DNA of 64,000 bases from Alphaproteobacteria bacterium (GCA_019635875.1 JAHBYP010000003.1:434001-498000); one strand, 5' to 3'. Positions 28,652-38,205 are shown, counted from the stretch's first letter. Numbers and translations are program-made. The notes: generated from the letters alone by a model not told the origin.

Positions 28652-28990
28652 TCACCCCTTCGGCACGCCGCCGACGAAGCAGAAGATGACGCCGCGCTCG
28701 TTGGCGCAGATGTGGCTGCGGCCGTCGGGCGAGGCGTTCTTCAGCACCACGTCGTCCGGTACGAGTACCCAGTGGCCGTCGAGCATGGCGCGCCAATAGC
28801 CCTCGTCGTCGACATAGGCGCGCGTCGGCCGGCAGTCGCGGTTGTCGCAGCACAGCCGGCCGGTGAACGGGTGCCTCAACGTGCGGTACCAGTCATGCAT
28901 CTCGGCATGGCCGAGTCCGTGATGCCCGTCCTGCGCCGGCGCCGGCGTCGCCAGCGGGATCGACAGGAGCAGGGCGGCTACGAGGCGCAT
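28652..28990 (-). CDS. Small exported protein of unknown function
   Basis: Protein of 112 residues. A clear signal peptide (MRLVAALLLSIPLATPAPAQ) is followed by a short mature domain with paired cysteines (LCCDNRDCRP and HICANERGVIFCF), suggesting disulfides or metal binding. GHAEMHDWYRTLRHPFTG looks conserved in appearance. I do not know the family's function. Its ATG overlaps the stop of the acyl-CoA synthetase by 1 bp, so it is probably translated from the same message. Confidence 0.7.
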   Translation of the reverse strand: MRLVAALLLSIPLATPAPAQDGHHGLGHAEMHDWYRTLRHPFTGRLCCDNRDCRPTRAYVDDEGYWRAMLDGHWVLVPDDVVLKNASPDGRSHICANERGVIFCFVGGVPKG

Positions 28991-30510
28991 CACAGCTTCG
29001 TTCTGAGGTCCGTCTTGAGGATTTTGCCGTAGTTGTTCTTCGGCAGGGCGTCGATGAAGCGGTACTCCTTGGGCCGCTTGTAGCGCGCGATGTTGTCGAG
29101 GCAGAGCTGGTCGAGCTCGGCCGGCGTCACGGTGCGGCCCTCGCGCGGCACGACGAAGGCCACCGCCTCCTCGCCCCATTCGGGATGCGGGCGGCCGACC
29201 ACCGAGCATTCGAGCACCGCGGGATGCATGTTCAGCACATCCTCGATCTCGCGCGGATAGATGTTGCTGCCGCCCGATATGATCATGTCCTTCGAGCGGT
29301 CTTTCAAGGTCAGGAAGCCCTCCTCGTCGAAGCAGCCGACATCGCCGGTCCACAGCCAGCCCTCGCGCAGCGACTTCGCCGTCGCCTCCGGGTTCTGCCA
29401 GTAGCCCTCCATGACGGTGTCACCGCGCACGATGATCTCGCCGACCTCGCCGGTGGGCATCGACTGGCCCTGCTCGTCGACCACCTGCACCTCGACGCAG
29501 GTGTCGGGCAGGCCGGCCGAGGCCAGGCGCTGCTCCCAGCGCGGATGGTCCCTGTCGGCATGTACGGCGCGGCTGAGATGGCTGATGGTCATCGGGCTCT
29601 CGCCCTGGCCGTAGAGCTGCACCATCACGTTGCCCAGCACGTCGAGCGCCTTCTTCAGGTCGCTGACATACATCGGCGCGCCGCCGTAGCTGATCGTGCG
29701 GATCTCGCCCGGCCGCATCTCGCCGACGATCGGATGATCGATCAGCCGCTTCACCATGGTCGGCGCGAGGAAGATGGTGGCGTCGGGCCAGCGGTGCAAC
29801 AGCTGCACCATCTCGGGCACCTCGTAGCGGCCGCTCTCGGGGAACACCTGGGTGACGCCGCGCGCCAGCATCGGGAAGTTCCACAGGCCCGAGCCGTGGC
29901 TGATCGGCGCGACATGGATGATCGAGCCGCCCGGCTCGGGCCGGTCCACATCGGCGTAGTAGTTCTGGCTCATGGCCAGCAGGTTGCGGTTGGTCAGCAC
30001 CGCACCCTTGGGCCGGCCGGTGGTCCCTGATGTGTAGAAGAACCACGCCGCGTCGGTCGGCAGGGATCGATGCAGCGCGATCGGATCGCCGATGCCCATC
30101 GAGGTGTAGTCGCGCGTCGAGCAGTCGATGATGCGCGCGAGCTGGGGACAATCGTCCTTCACCGAGGCGATGGCCTCGGCGAGATCCGGCGTGACGAAGC
30201 AGGCCCGTGCGCCGGAATTCTCGAGGATGAAGGCGAACTCCCGGGGGTGCAGCTTGGCGTTCATCGGAACGGCGCAAAGTCCCGCGTGCCAGATGGCGTA
30301 CATCGCCTCCAGCGACTCCACGCCGTTGGTCATCGCCAGCGCCACTCGCTCGCCCGGCCGCAGCCCCATGCGGTGGCGCAGGTGCGTGGCCATCACCGAG
30401 ACCTTGCGCAGCATGGCGCGCCAGGTCGCGTGCGGCGCCTCGCCCTTGGCCAGCGCGATCATGTCGGGAAAGGCCTGTGCCGACTTCACGAGCAGAGACG
30501 CGATATTCAT
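28990..30510 (-). CDS. Acyl-CoA synthetase (AMP-dependent, ANL family)
   Basis: Protein of 506 residues. The P-loop-like signature is FYTSGTTGRPKGAVLT, motif A5 is YGQGESP, and the hinge and C-terminal domain are in WLWTGDVGCFDEEGFLTLKDRSKDMIISGG. The catalytic lysine is in KNNYGKILK near the end. It activates a carboxylate to its CoA thioester with ATP. The neighbouring enoyl-CoA hydratase and Bug protein are consistent with uptake and breakdown of an organic acid, but the exact substrate is unknown. Confidence 0.92.
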   Translation of the reverse strand: MNIASLLVKSAQAFPDMIALAKGEAPHATWRAMLRKVSVMATHLRHRMGLRPGERVALAMTNGVESLEAMYAIWHAGLCAVPMNAKLHPREFAFILENSGARACFVTPDLAEAIASVKDDCPQLARIIDCSTRDYTSMGIGDPIALHRSLPTDAAWFFYTSGTTGRPKGAVLTNRNLLAMSQNYYADVDRPEPGGSIIHVAPISHGSGLWNFPMLARGVTQVFPESGRYEVPEMVQLLHRWPDATIFLAPTMVKRLIDHPIVGEMRPGEIRTISYGGAPMYVSDLKKALDVLGNVMVQLYGQGESPMTISHLSRAVHADRDHPRWEQRLASAGLPDTCVEVQVVDEQGQSMPTGEVGEIIVRGDTVMEGYWQNPEATAKSLREGWLWTGDVGCFDEEGFLTLKDRSKDMIISGGSNIYPREIEDVLNMHPAVLECSVVGRPHPEWGEEAVAFVVPREGRTVTPAELDQLCLDNIARYKRPKEYRFIDALPKNNYGKILKTDLRTKL

Positions 30511-30567
30511 GCCGTCCTCCCGCTCGCGACTATCGCAGCGGCGCGCGAGTTGCGATAGTCCACCGTC

Positions 30568-31692
30568 ATGGAAGTCGACTTCGCCATCATCGGCGCCGGC
30601 ATCGCCGGCGTATCCTGTGCCTACTACCTTGCACCGCGCGCCAGGGTCGCGATCCTCGAGCGCGAGCACGTCCCGGCCTACCACACGACGGGCCGCTCGG
30701 CGGCGCTCTACACCGAGACCTACGGCAGCGCCGCGGTGCGCGCGATCACGGTCCGCAGCGGCGAGTTCTATCGCCAGCCGCCTGCCGGCTTCGCCGATGT
30801 GCCGCTGCTGTCGCCCCGCGGCGCCCTGCTCTTCGGGCGTCCCGGAGAGGCCGACAGGATCGACGCCGCCTACCGGGACTTCCACGCGCTGGTCGATACG
30901 GTCGAGCGCGCCGATCGCGCCGAGACGCTGAGGCGGCATCCCCTGCTGCGGCCCGAGCTGGTCGAAGGCGCGGTGTGGGAGCCGGACGCCGAGGACATGG
31001 ATGTGGCGGCGATCCACGCCGGATTCCTGAGGGGCGCGCGGGCCGCGGGCGCGGCGCTGCACCTGAAGGCCGAGGTCGCGGCGCTGGATCGCAGGAACGG
31101 CCAGTGGCACGTCCGGCTGGCGAACGGCGAGACGATCCTCGCCCGAGTCGTCGTCAACGCCTCGGGCGCCTGGGCGGATGTGCTGGGCGCGATGGCCGGC
31201 GCCAGGCCGATCGGTCTTGTTCCGAAGCGCCGCACCGCCTTCACCTTCGACGCGCCGCAGGGCACGGACATCGCCCGCCTGCCGATCGTCGTCGATCTGG
31301 CCGAGACTTTTTACTTCAAGCCCGAGGTCGGCCAGTTCCTCGGCTCCCCGGCCGACGAGACGCCAAGCGAGCCCTGCGATGCGCAGCCCGAGGAGCTCGA
31401 CATCGCCATCGCCGTCGACCGCATCGAGACGCACACCACGCTCACCGTTCCACGTATCCGCAACAAGTGGGCAGGCCTGCGCAGCTTCGTGGCCGACAAG
31501 GAGTTCGTCGTCGGTTTCGACGGCGACGCCGAGGGCTTCTTCTGGCTCGCCGGACAGGGCGGCTACGGCATCCAGAGCGCGCCGGCGATGGGCCGGCTGT
31601 CGGCAGCGCTGGCGCTGGGCGAGGCGATGCCCGGGGACATCGCGGCGCTGGGCGTCAGCGAAGCGGCATTGAGTCCCCTGCGCCTGTGCTGA
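30568..31692 (+). CDS. FAD-dependent oxidoreductase (D-amino-acid oxidase/dehydrogenase family)
   Basis: Protein of 374 residues. The FAD-binding GxGxxG is in FAIIGAGIAGVSCAYYLA, followed by LEREHVPAYHTTGRSAALY, where HTTGRSAA marks the DadA/DauA-like branch (D-arginine dehydrogenase resembles this). NASGAWADVLG and the C-terminal WLAGQGGYGIQSAPAMG complete the fold. It oxidises an amine or D-amino acid to the imino acid. It diverges from the acyl-CoA synthetase. The following 100 bp to the marR start contain nothing I recognise. Confidence 0.88.
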   Translation: MEVDFAIIGAGIAGVSCAYYLAPRARVAILEREHVPAYHTTGRSAALYTETYGSAAVRAITVRSGEFYRQPPAGFADVPLLSPRGALLFGRPGEADRIDAAYRDFHALVDTVERADRAETLRRHPLLRPELVEGAVWEPDAEDMDVAAIHAGFLRGARAAGAALHLKAEVAALDRRNGQWHVRLANGETILARVVVNASGAWADVLGAMAGARPIGLVPKRRTAFTFDAPQGTDIARLPIVVDLAETFYFKPEVGQFLGSPADETPSEPCDAQPEELDIAIAVDRIETHTTLTVPRIRNKWAGLRSFVADKEFVVGFDGDAEGFFWLAGQGGYGIQSAPAMGRLSAALALGEAMPGDIAALGVSEAALSPLRLC

Positions 31693-31792
31693 GCCGCCAG
31701 AAGAGCTAGCCGGCGCCGTAGTCGCGGAGCACACCTCGCGGTATGAGTGACGAGCGAGCGTTTGCCGGCCCCCTATTCCGCAGTTGGTGCTG

Positions 31793-32278
31793 ATGTTCTT
31801 TCTCGAAGAGCTCCCGAGCGAGCAGGTCCTGAAAGAGTTCGCGAAACGCTTTCCCGAGATGGAAGTGGATTCGACGACCGCGTGCCTCAAGCTGTTGTGG
31901 GTCGCCAGCCACCTGATCCGCGACCTCGAGGGCCACTTCTCGCAGCACGGTCTGTCGCAGGCCCGCTTCCTGGTGCTGATCGTGCTCGAGCGCACCGCCG
32001 ACAAGCGGTTGATGCCGGCCGAGCTGGCGCGCCAGCTCGGCATCTCCAAGAAGAACACAGCTCGCGTGCTCGCCTTCATGGAGGAGGCCCGCCTGGTGCA
32101 CCGCACCTCGCATCAGACCGACGGCCGCGCCTCGCTGGTCTCGATCACCGCCGCCGGCTCCGCCCTGCTCACCAAGGCGATGCCCGGCTATTACCGCATC
32201 CTCAACCGCGCCATGCGGCCGCTCGACGGCAAGGCCAAGGCGACATTGATATCGGCACTGGACCGGCTTGCCCAATAA
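31793..32278 (+). CDS. MarR-family transcriptional regulator
   Basis: Protein of 161 residues from ATG 31793; TTG 31784 and GTG 31787 are in frame just upstream and cannot be excluded. The winged-helix pattern is clear: LSQARFLVLIVLER, LARQLGISKKNTARVLAFME (recognition helix) and TDGRASLVSITAAG (wing). It sits at the head of a hydrolase and a three-gene molybdenum hydroxylase in the same direction and is the likely local regulator. The ribosome binding site is poor. The effector is probably the aromatic or heterocyclic substrate of the pathway, by analogy with the family. Confidence 0.85.
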   Translation: MFFLEELPSEQVLKEFAKRFPEMEVDSTTACLKLLWVASHLIRDLEGHFSQHGLSQARFLVLIVLERTADKRLMPAELARQLGISKKNTARVLAFMEEARLVHRTSHQTDGRASLVSITAAGSALLTKAMPGYYRILNRAMRPLDGKAKATLISALDRLAQ

Positions 32279-32286
32279 TAGGAACC

Positions 32287-32297
32287 ATGGTAACCAT
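32287..32297. promoter_or_regulatory. Short palindrome between marR and the hydrolase gene
   Basis: ATGGT-A-ACCAT is a perfect inverted repeat located 24 bp before the hydrolase ATG. It is short for a MarR site (usually 16-20 bp), so it is noted only as a candidate. Confidence 0.25.
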
Positions 32298-32321
32298 AAT
32301 GGAGGAGCAAGGGAGGAAACC

Positions 32322-33164
32322 ATGGCGCACGTGCGCATCGGCGACGCCGAGCTGCATTACGTCGTGCAGGGTGAGGGTGAGCCGCTTCTGCTGCTGCCAG
32401 GGCTCGGCCTCGATCATCAGTACTATCGCCTCGTTCTGCCGCGCTTCGCCGGCGCGACGAAGGTTTATGCCGTCGACCCGCGCGGCATCGGCGGGTCGAG
32501 CAAGTCGCCGCCGCCCTATTCCGTCGAGTCGTGGGCCGACGACTTCGCACGCCTGATCGAGACCCTGGGACAGGGGCCGATGCATGTCCTGGGCACCTCT
32601 CTCGGCGGCGCCATGGCCCTGGCGTTGGCGGTGCGCTCCCCGCATTGCGTGCGCGACCTCATCGTCGTCGGCGCGTTCAGCGAGCTCGATCGGGCCGCGG
32701 TGCTCAACTTCGACCTGCGGGCGCGGCTGATCGAGCGCCTGGGCATGAGCGAGGAGGTCGCCGACTACATGGCGTTGTGGACTCTCACGCGCGGATTCAT
32801 CAACTCCGACGAGGGCTTCCGCCAGATGAAGCTCAACCAGGAGATCATCCGGCGCAACTCGGCCGAGCTCTATCTCGCCTTCGTGCGCTCGGTGCTGGCC
32901 TGGGGCCGCGCCCTGCCGGGACAGGAGCACGAGCCCAAGTTCACCGCCGAGCTGCCCAAGGTCAAAGCGCGCACCCTGGTGATCGGTTCGGGCAATGACC
33001 AGCTGATCCCGCTGGCGCTGAGCGAGAAGATCGCCGCCGCCATTTCGGGGGCACGCCTGCACGTCATGCCGGATGGCGGCCACATCCCCTTCGTCGAGAA
33101 GCACAAAGAGGTTGCGGAGGTGGTTCTCGACTTCCTCGGCGCCCGCCGGAAAGAGGCTGCCTAG
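32322..33164 (+). CDS. Alpha/beta-hydrolase
   Basis: Protein of 280 residues. The nucleophile serine is in VLGTSLGGAMAL, the oxyanion loop in LLPGLGLDHQYY, the acid in IGSGNDQLIPL and the catalytic His in MPDGGHIPFVEK. The sequence style is that of 3-oxoadipate enol-lactonase-like hydrolases. The start follows GGGAGG (32311-32316). It stands between marR and the molybdenum hydroxylase genes, so it probably hydrolyses an ester, amide or lactone in the same pathway. Confidence 0.9.
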   Translation: MAHVRIGDAELHYVVQGEGEPLLLLPGLGLDHQYYRLVLPRFAGATKVYAVDPRGIGGSSKSPPPYSVESWADDFARLIETLGQGPMHVLGTSLGGAMALALAVRSPHCVRDLIVVGAFSELDRAAVLNFDLRARLIERLGMSEEVADYMALWTLTRGFINSDEGFRQMKLNQEIIRRNSAELYLAFVRSVLAWGRALPGQEHEPKFTAELPKVKARTLVIGSGNDQLIPLALSEKIAAAISGARLHVMPDGGHIPFVEKHKEVAEVVLDFLGARRKEAA

Positions 33165-33182
33165 GCGTCCGCGGGGCGATCG

Positions 33183-35549
33183 ATGGTCACCTCTGTCCGG
33201 CACGTCGGCGCCGCACTCAGGCGTATCGAGGATCCGCGGCTGCTGAGCGGCCGCGGCTACTACGCTGCCGATCTTGCCGCGCCGGGCATGCTGGTCGCGG
33301 CGGTGCTCCGCAGCCCATTGCCCCATGCGCGCGTGGGCGCCATCGACACGACGAAGGCGACGGCACTGCCCGGCGTCGCCCTGGTGGCGACGGCAGCCGA
33401 CCTCGGCGCCGCCCAGCGCGCGCTCCCGTCCTTCGGCCAGTTCCCAAAAAGCCTGATCGACCGCTGGCAACCCACCATCCGCACCTGCCCGCATCCGACG
33501 CTGGCGCAGGACAAGGTGCGCTATGTCGGCCAGCCGGTGGCGCTGGTTGTGGCCGAGAGCCGTGAGATTGCCGAGGACGCGCTCGAGCTGATCGAGGTCG
33601 ACTATCAGCCACTGCCTGTGACGACGACGATCGAACAGTCGCTCGCCGCCGATGCCCCACGGCTGTTCGAGGACCAGCCCGGCAACGTCGCGCTCGAGTT
33701 CAGGACGACGATCGGCGATATCGAGGCTGCGTTCGCAAGCGCTGCGCATGTCGTGCGCGATCGCTTCGCCATCCAGCGCTATTCCGGCATGGCGCTCGAG
33801 GGCCGCGGTCTGCTCGCCGTGCCCGCCCAGGATGGCCTGACCGTCTGGGCCAGCCATCAGCTGCCGCATTTTTTGCGGGGGCTCATTTGCGAATCGCTTG
33901 CCCTGCCCCACTATGCAGTGCGCGTGCTGCAGCCCGACATCGGCGGCGGGTTCGGCCAGAAGGCCGGCATGTATTCCGAGGACGTGCTGGTGCCCTGGGC
34001 CGCCCATCGGCTGGGCCGCCCGGTCAAGTGGCTGGAAGACAAGGCCGAGCAGCTGGTCGGCTCGAGCCATTCGCGCCAGCAGGAATTCGATATGGAGCTG
34101 GCGCTCGATGCCGACGCCAGGGTCCTTGGCCTGCGCTACCGCGCCCGCATCGATGCCGGAGGCTACCTCACCTTCCCGGTGGTGCTGTCGTATCTCGGCA
34201 TGTGCCACATGCTGGGGCCCTACCGGCTGCCGGCCTTCGCCGCGCATGTCCAGTCGGTGCTGACCAACAAGACGCACTCCGCGCCGTCTCGCGGCGCCGG
34301 CCGCCCCGAGGCCGCCTTTGCGCTCAATCGGATCATGGACCGCGCCGCACAGCAGATCGGCATCGATCCGATCGAGCTCCGGCGTCGCAACTTCATCCAG
34401 CCCGCCGACATGCCCTATTCGCCGGGCATCCTTTATCGCGACGGCAATCCGCTGCTGTTCGAGAGCGGCGACTATCCCGGCGCGCTCGAGCGCGCCTTGC
34501 AGGCAATCGACCGCGACTCGTTTCGCCGCGAGCAGGCGGCGGCGCGCGCCGAAGGCCGCCATCTGGGCCTCGGCATCGAGTGCAATATCGAGGCCGGCGG
34601 GCTCGGACCCTATGAGTACGCGCGGGTGCGCGTCGATCCGTCGGGCAAATTGGTGGTTCACACCGGGCTGGTCGACAGTGGCCAGGGCCATAAGACCGTC
34701 TTCGCCCAGGTCTGCGCCGACCAGCTCGGCGTCGACCCGGCCGACGTGGTCGTGCTCGCCACCGACACCGACGCGCTGACCTACGGTCGCGGCACGTATC
34801 ACAGTCGCGGCGCAGTCGCCGGCGGAGGCGCCGTGCACAAGGCGGCATCGGCTCTGCGCGCCCGCCTCGTCGAGATCGCGGCGAGGCACTTCCAGATCAG
34901 GCCCGACACCCTTGTCGTCGAAGGCGGGGCGGTCTTCGAGCCGGGCACCGACCGGCGCCTGACATTCGCCGACTGCGCGCGACTGGCAACGCCCGAGCTG
35001 GCGCTGCCGGTCGGCGGCGCACCGGGTCTCGACGAGACGGCGGTGTTCGAGATGCCGACCACCTCGTGGGGCAATGCCGTGCATGCGGCGTTCGTCGAGG
35101 TCGATGTCGAGACCGGCCGCGTGCGCGTCCTGCGCTACGTCGTGCTGCATGACTGCGGCCGCATGATCAATCCGCTGATCGTGCGCGGCCAAGTACTGGG
35201 TGCGCTGGTCCAGGGTATCGGCGGCAGCCTGCTGGAGGAGCTGGGTTACGACCCACACGGCAATCCGCAGGCGACGACCCTGCAGGAATACATCCTGCCG
35301 AGATTGGACGACGTGCCGGAGATCGAAATCCTCAACATGGAAACGCCGTCACCGCTTAATCCGCTGGGCGTGAAGGGCGCCGGCGAGGCTGGCACGCTCG
35401 GGCCACCGGCCGCGCTCGCCGCCGCCGTCGAGGATGCGTTGGCCCCGTTCGGTGTGCGCATCCATGCGACTCCGCTATCGCCGCGCAACATCCTGGCGGC
35501 GCTGCGCGCCAAGCGCGAGGAGAAGGCCAATGCGGCCCGCCCCGTTTGA
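33183..35549 (+). CDS. Molybdenum hydroxylase large subunit (xanthine/CO dehydrogenase family)
   Basis: Protein of 788 residues, full length. It has the N-terminal a/b hammerhead (RRIEDPRLLSGRGYYAADL) and the molybdopterin-binding domain with QPDIGGGFGQKAGMYSEDV. The active-site loop SRGAGRPEAAF replaces the AYxCSFR loop of true (form I) CO dehydrogenases. It is therefore a form II-type hydroxylase of unknown substrate, probably an aromatic or N-heterocycle. The C-terminal catalytic Glu region is GVKGAGEAGTLGPPAALA. The gene overlaps the FAD subunit gene by 20 bp. It needs the cofactor for which moaA is present in this window. Confidence 0.93.
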   Translation: MVTSVRHVGAALRRIEDPRLLSGRGYYAADLAAPGMLVAAVLRSPLPHARVGAIDTTKATALPGVALVATAADLGAAQRALPSFGQFPKSLIDRWQPTIRTCPHPTLAQDKVRYVGQPVALVVAESREIAEDALELIEVDYQPLPVTTTIEQSLAADAPRLFEDQPGNVALEFRTTIGDIEAAFASAAHVVRDRFAIQRYSGMALEGRGLLAVPAQDGLTVWASHQLPHFLRGLICESLALPHYAVRVLQPDIGGGFGQKAGMYSEDVLVPWAAHRLGRPVKWLEDKAEQLVGSSHSRQQEFDMELALDADARVLGLRYRARIDAGGYLTFPVVLSYLGMCHMLGPYRLPAFAAHVQSVLTNKTHSAPSRGAGRPEAAFALNRIMDRAAQQIGIDPIELRRRNFIQPADMPYSPGILYRDGNPLLFESGDYPGALERALQAIDRDSFRREQAAARAEGRHLGLGIECNIEAGGLGPYEYARVRVDPSGKLVVHTGLVDSGQGHKTVFAQVCADQLGVDPADVVVLATDTDALTYGRGTYHSRGAVAGGGAVHKAASALRARLVEIAARHFQIRPDTLVVEGGAVFEPGTDRRLTFADCARLATPELALPVGGAPGLDETAVFEMPTTSWGNAVHAAFVEVDVETGRVRVLRYVVLHDCGRMINPLIVRGQVLGALVQGIGGSLLEELGYDPHGNPQATTLQEYILPRLDDVPEIEILNMETPSPLNPLGVKGAGEAGTLGPPAALAAAVEDALAPFGVRIHATPLSPRNILAALRAKREEKANAARPV

Positions 35550-36393
35550 GTATTTCGCGCCGGCAAGTCTTGCGGAGGCCGCCGCGCTGCTCGCGCAGAG
35601 CGAGGGCGCCGGCCGTATCCTGGCAGGCGGACAGAGCCTGTTGCCAGCGATGAATCTGCGCCTGGCGCGGCCCAGCTGCCTCATCGACCTGCGCCGCGTT
35701 CCCGGTCTCGATGAGATCAGGATCGAAGCCGACACCGTGCGCATCGGCGCGCGCGTTACGCATCAGCAGTTGATCGACTCGCCCGAGCTCAGGGCGGCTA
35801 TTCCGCTGTTTGCGATGGCGGGGCCATACATCGCCCACGCCGCGATCCGGTCCCACGGCACGTTCGGTGGCAGCCTCGCGCTCGCCGACCCCGCCTCGGA
35901 ATGGCCGACGGTGCTGAGCCTGCTTGGCGGCCGCGTGCGCGCCGAGCGCGTGGGCGGCGCGCGCTGGATCGACGTGCGCGACTTCTTCCGGTCCTTCTAC
36001 ACGACGGCGCTCGCGCCCGACGAGATCCTGACGGACATAGAGATTCCACGGCCCGGCCCGGGCACACGTTTCGCCTTCGACGAGTTCGTACGCCAGTCGG
36101 GTGCATTCGCGATCGTCCTGTCGGCGGTTGCATTGCTTCCGTCGGCCGCCAACGCGGGCGCCCTCCTGGGCGTCGTTGGCGGCTGCGGGCTGAAGCCCGC
36201 GCGACTCGTGCTCGGGCCGTTGGCTTCGGGGCCATCGCTCGAGGAGCGCATCGATCAAGCGCTGAACCATCCGGACATCGAGCCGAGCGACGACATCCAC
36301 GCCTCGGCGCAGGATCGCCGCAGGGTCGCCGCCGTCCTGATCCGGCGCTGCATCGCCCGTCTGACGCAGCCCGCCGATCGTGCGAGAGGATGA
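35530..36393 (+). CDS. Molybdenum hydroxylase FAD-binding (medium) subunit
   Basis: Protein of 287 residues. FAD-binding loops are ILAGGQSLLPAMNLRLA and IRSHGTFGGSLALADPASEW, both standard for CoxM/XdhB-type subunits. It passes electrons from the iron-sulfur subunit to FAD. The ATG at 35530 lies inside the end of the large subunit gene and gives the family N-terminus MRPAPFEYFAPASLAEA. The small subunit gene starts 4 bp after its stop. Confidence 0.93.
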   Translation: MRPAPFEYFAPASLAEAAALLAQSEGAGRILAGGQSLLPAMNLRLARPSCLIDLRRVPGLDEIRIEADTVRIGARVTHQQLIDSPELRAAIPLFAMAGPYIAHAAIRSHGTFGGSLALADPASEWPTVLSLLGGRVRAERVGGARWIDVRDFFRSFYTTALAPDEILTDIEIPRPGPGTRFAFDEFVRQSGAFAIVLSAVALLPSAANAGALLGVVGGCGLKPARLVLGPLASGPSLEERIDQALNHPDIEPSDDIHASAQDRRRVAAVLIRRCIARLTQPADRARG

Positions 36394-36397
36394 GCCG

Positions 36398-36877
36398 ATG
36401 GCAACAACGGGCACGGTGCAAATCTGCGTCAATGAGATCGTCCACCACCGTGAGGTCGAGGCGCGCCGTCGCCTGGGCGACTTCCTGCGCGAGGACCTCG
36501 GCCTCACGGGTACGCATCTACCCTGCGAGCATGGCGTCTGCGGTGTCTGCACCGTGCTTGTCGACGGCACGCCGCGACTGTCCTGCCTGACGCTGGCGAT
36601 GCAGGCCGACGGCACGCGCGTCGTGACCGTCGAAGGCCTCGCCCACGATCCCGTACTTGCTGCCCTGCACAAGGCATTCCAGGAACAGCACGCGCTGCAG
36701 TGCGGCTACTGCACGCCGGGCTTCCTGATCGCGCTGGCCGCCTTGTTCCGCAGGCAGCCCGACGCGACTGACGAGGCGATCCGCGAAACCATCGACGGCA
36801 TCATCTGCCGTTGCACGGGCTACCTGCCGATCCTGCAGGCCGCGATCAGCGCGCGGGACAAGTTCATCGCCCGCTGA
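36398..36877 (+). CDS. Molybdenum hydroxylase 2Fe-2S (small) subunit
   Basis: Protein of 159 residues. The plant-type cluster motif is in LPCEHGVCGVCTVLVDG, and the second cluster cysteines are in QCGYCTPGFLIA and ICRCTGYLPIL. An upstream in-frame GTG exists at 36380, but ATG 36398 starts at the domain. The order large-medium-small is one of the usual arrangements of this family. It converges on the TRAP permease gene with a single base between the stops. Confidence 0.94.
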   Translation: MATTGTVQICVNEIVHHREVEARRRLGDFLREDLGLTGTHLPCEHGVCGVCTVLVDGTPRLSCLTLAMQADGTRVVTVEGLAHDPVLAALHKAFQEQHALQCGYCTPGFLIALAALFRRQPDATDEAIRETIDGIICRCTGYLPILQAAISARDKFIAR

Positions 36878-36878
36878 C

Positions 36879-38198
36879 CTAGCGCGCCGCCTGCGTCATC
36901 TGGTTGGGCAGCCACATCACCACGTCGGGGAAGACATAGGTGATGACCACGGCGACGCACATCAGCGCGAAGAACGGGAACGAGACCTTGCCGACCCAGA
37001 AGATCGACTTGCCGGTCATGCCCTGCAGCACGAAGAGGTTGAAACCGATCGGTGGCGTGATCTGCGCCATCTCCACGACGAGCGTGACGAAGATGCCGAA
37101 CCAGATCTTGTCGATCCCGGCCTGTTCGATCATCGGCATGACGATGGCGATGGTCAGCACCACCATCGAGATGCCGTCGAGAAAGCAGCCCAAGCCGATG
37201 TAGAGGATCGCCAGCACCAGGATCAGCATCGCCGGCGTGAGCTGCATGGCGGCGATCGATTCCGCCAGATGGCGCGGCAGGCCGGTGAAGCCCATCGCCA
37301 GCTTGAGGAACGAGGCGCCGGCGAGGATCAGCAGGATCATCGCGGTGAGTCGCGTGGCGCCCATCACGCTCTGCCAGAACGTCTCACGGTTCAGGCGCCG
37401 TTGCGCCGCGGCGATGGCGAAGGAGCCAAGCACGCCGAAGGCCGCCGACTCGGTGGCGGTGGCGATGCCGGCATAGATCGAGCCCAGCACCAGCAGGATC
37501 AGCGCCACGACCGGGATCAGCGCGCCCGAGGCGCGCAGCTTCTCGCCCAGGGAGGTCGAGGGATCGCGCGGCGGCACTCGGTCGCGATTGATCAGCGCCC
37601 ATAGCGCGACGTAGCCCATGAACAGGACGCCCAGCATGGCACCGGGCACGATGCCGGCGGCGAACAGCTTGGCGACCGAGACCTCGGCCTGCACGCCGTA
37701 GACGATCATGATCAGCGACGGCGGGATCAGCAGGCCGAGCGTGCCGGCGCCCGCCAGCGAGCCGATGGCGATGTCGTCGGGGTAGCCGCGCCGACGCAGC
37801 TCCGGCACGGTCATCTTGCCGATGGTGGCGCAGGTCGCCGCCGAGGAGCCGCTGACGGCGGCGAAGATCGAGCAGCCGAGGATGTTGGTGTGCACAAGCC
37901 GGCCGGGAAGCCGCTGCATCCACGGTGCCAGGCCGCGGAACATGTCCTCGGAGATGGCGGTGCGGAACAGGATCTCGCCCATCCAGATGAACAGCGGCAG
38001 CGCAGTCAGCGTCCACGACGAGCTGTCGGAGAAGATCGTCGTCGCCATCGCGTCGCCGGCCAGGCGATTGGGCGCGAAGATCCACATCACGGCGATCGAC
38101 ACGCCGATCATCGACAGGCCGATCCAGATTCCGGTCCCGAAGAGGAAGAACAGCGCGGCGACGGCGAGCAGCGCGATCTGGGCGTCCAATCCGCTCAT
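36879..38198 (-). CDS. dctM: TRAP transporter large permease subunit (DctM type)
   Basis: Protein of 439 residues with about 12 hydrophobic segments. The family markers are GAGTLGLLIPPSLIMIVYG and the loop ending PIGFNLFVLQGMTGK near the C-terminus. It is the channel-forming subunit of a Na-driven tripartite carboxylate transporter. It ends the operon dctP-dctQ-dctM on this strand and starts 7 bp after the dctQ stop. Confidence 0.92.
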   Translation of the reverse strand: MSGLDAQIALLAVAALFFLFGTGIWIGLSMIGVSIAVMWIFAPNRLAGDAMATTIFSDSSSWTLTALPLFIWMGEILFRTAISEDMFRGLAPWMQRLPGRLVHTNILGCSIFAAVSGSSAATCATIGKMTVPELRRRGYPDDIAIGSLAGAGTLGLLIPPSLIMIVYGVQAEVSVAKLFAAGIVPGAMLGVLFMGYVALWALINRDRVPPRDPSTSLGEKLRASGALIPVVALILLVLGSIYAGIATATESAAFGVLGSFAIAAAQRRLNRETFWQSVMGATRLTAMILLILAGASFLKLAMGFTGLPRHLAESIAAMQLTPAMLILVLAILYIGLGCFLDGISMVVLTIAIVMPMIEQAGIDKIWFGIFVTLVVEMAQITPPIGFNLFVLQGMTGKSIFWVGKVSFPFFALMCVAVVITYVFPDVVMWLPNQMTQAAR

Positions 38199-38205
38199 CT
38201 CGGCC

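Noticed and set aside
32202..35258. A 1018-codon minus-strand frame over the molybdenum hydroxylase
   Set aside because: It is antisense to a clear enzyme gene and its product is compositionally biased.
33183..35549. Aerobic CO dehydrogenase (coxL)
   Set aside because: The active-site loop reads SRGAGRPEA, not AYxCSFR, so CO oxidation should not be claimed.
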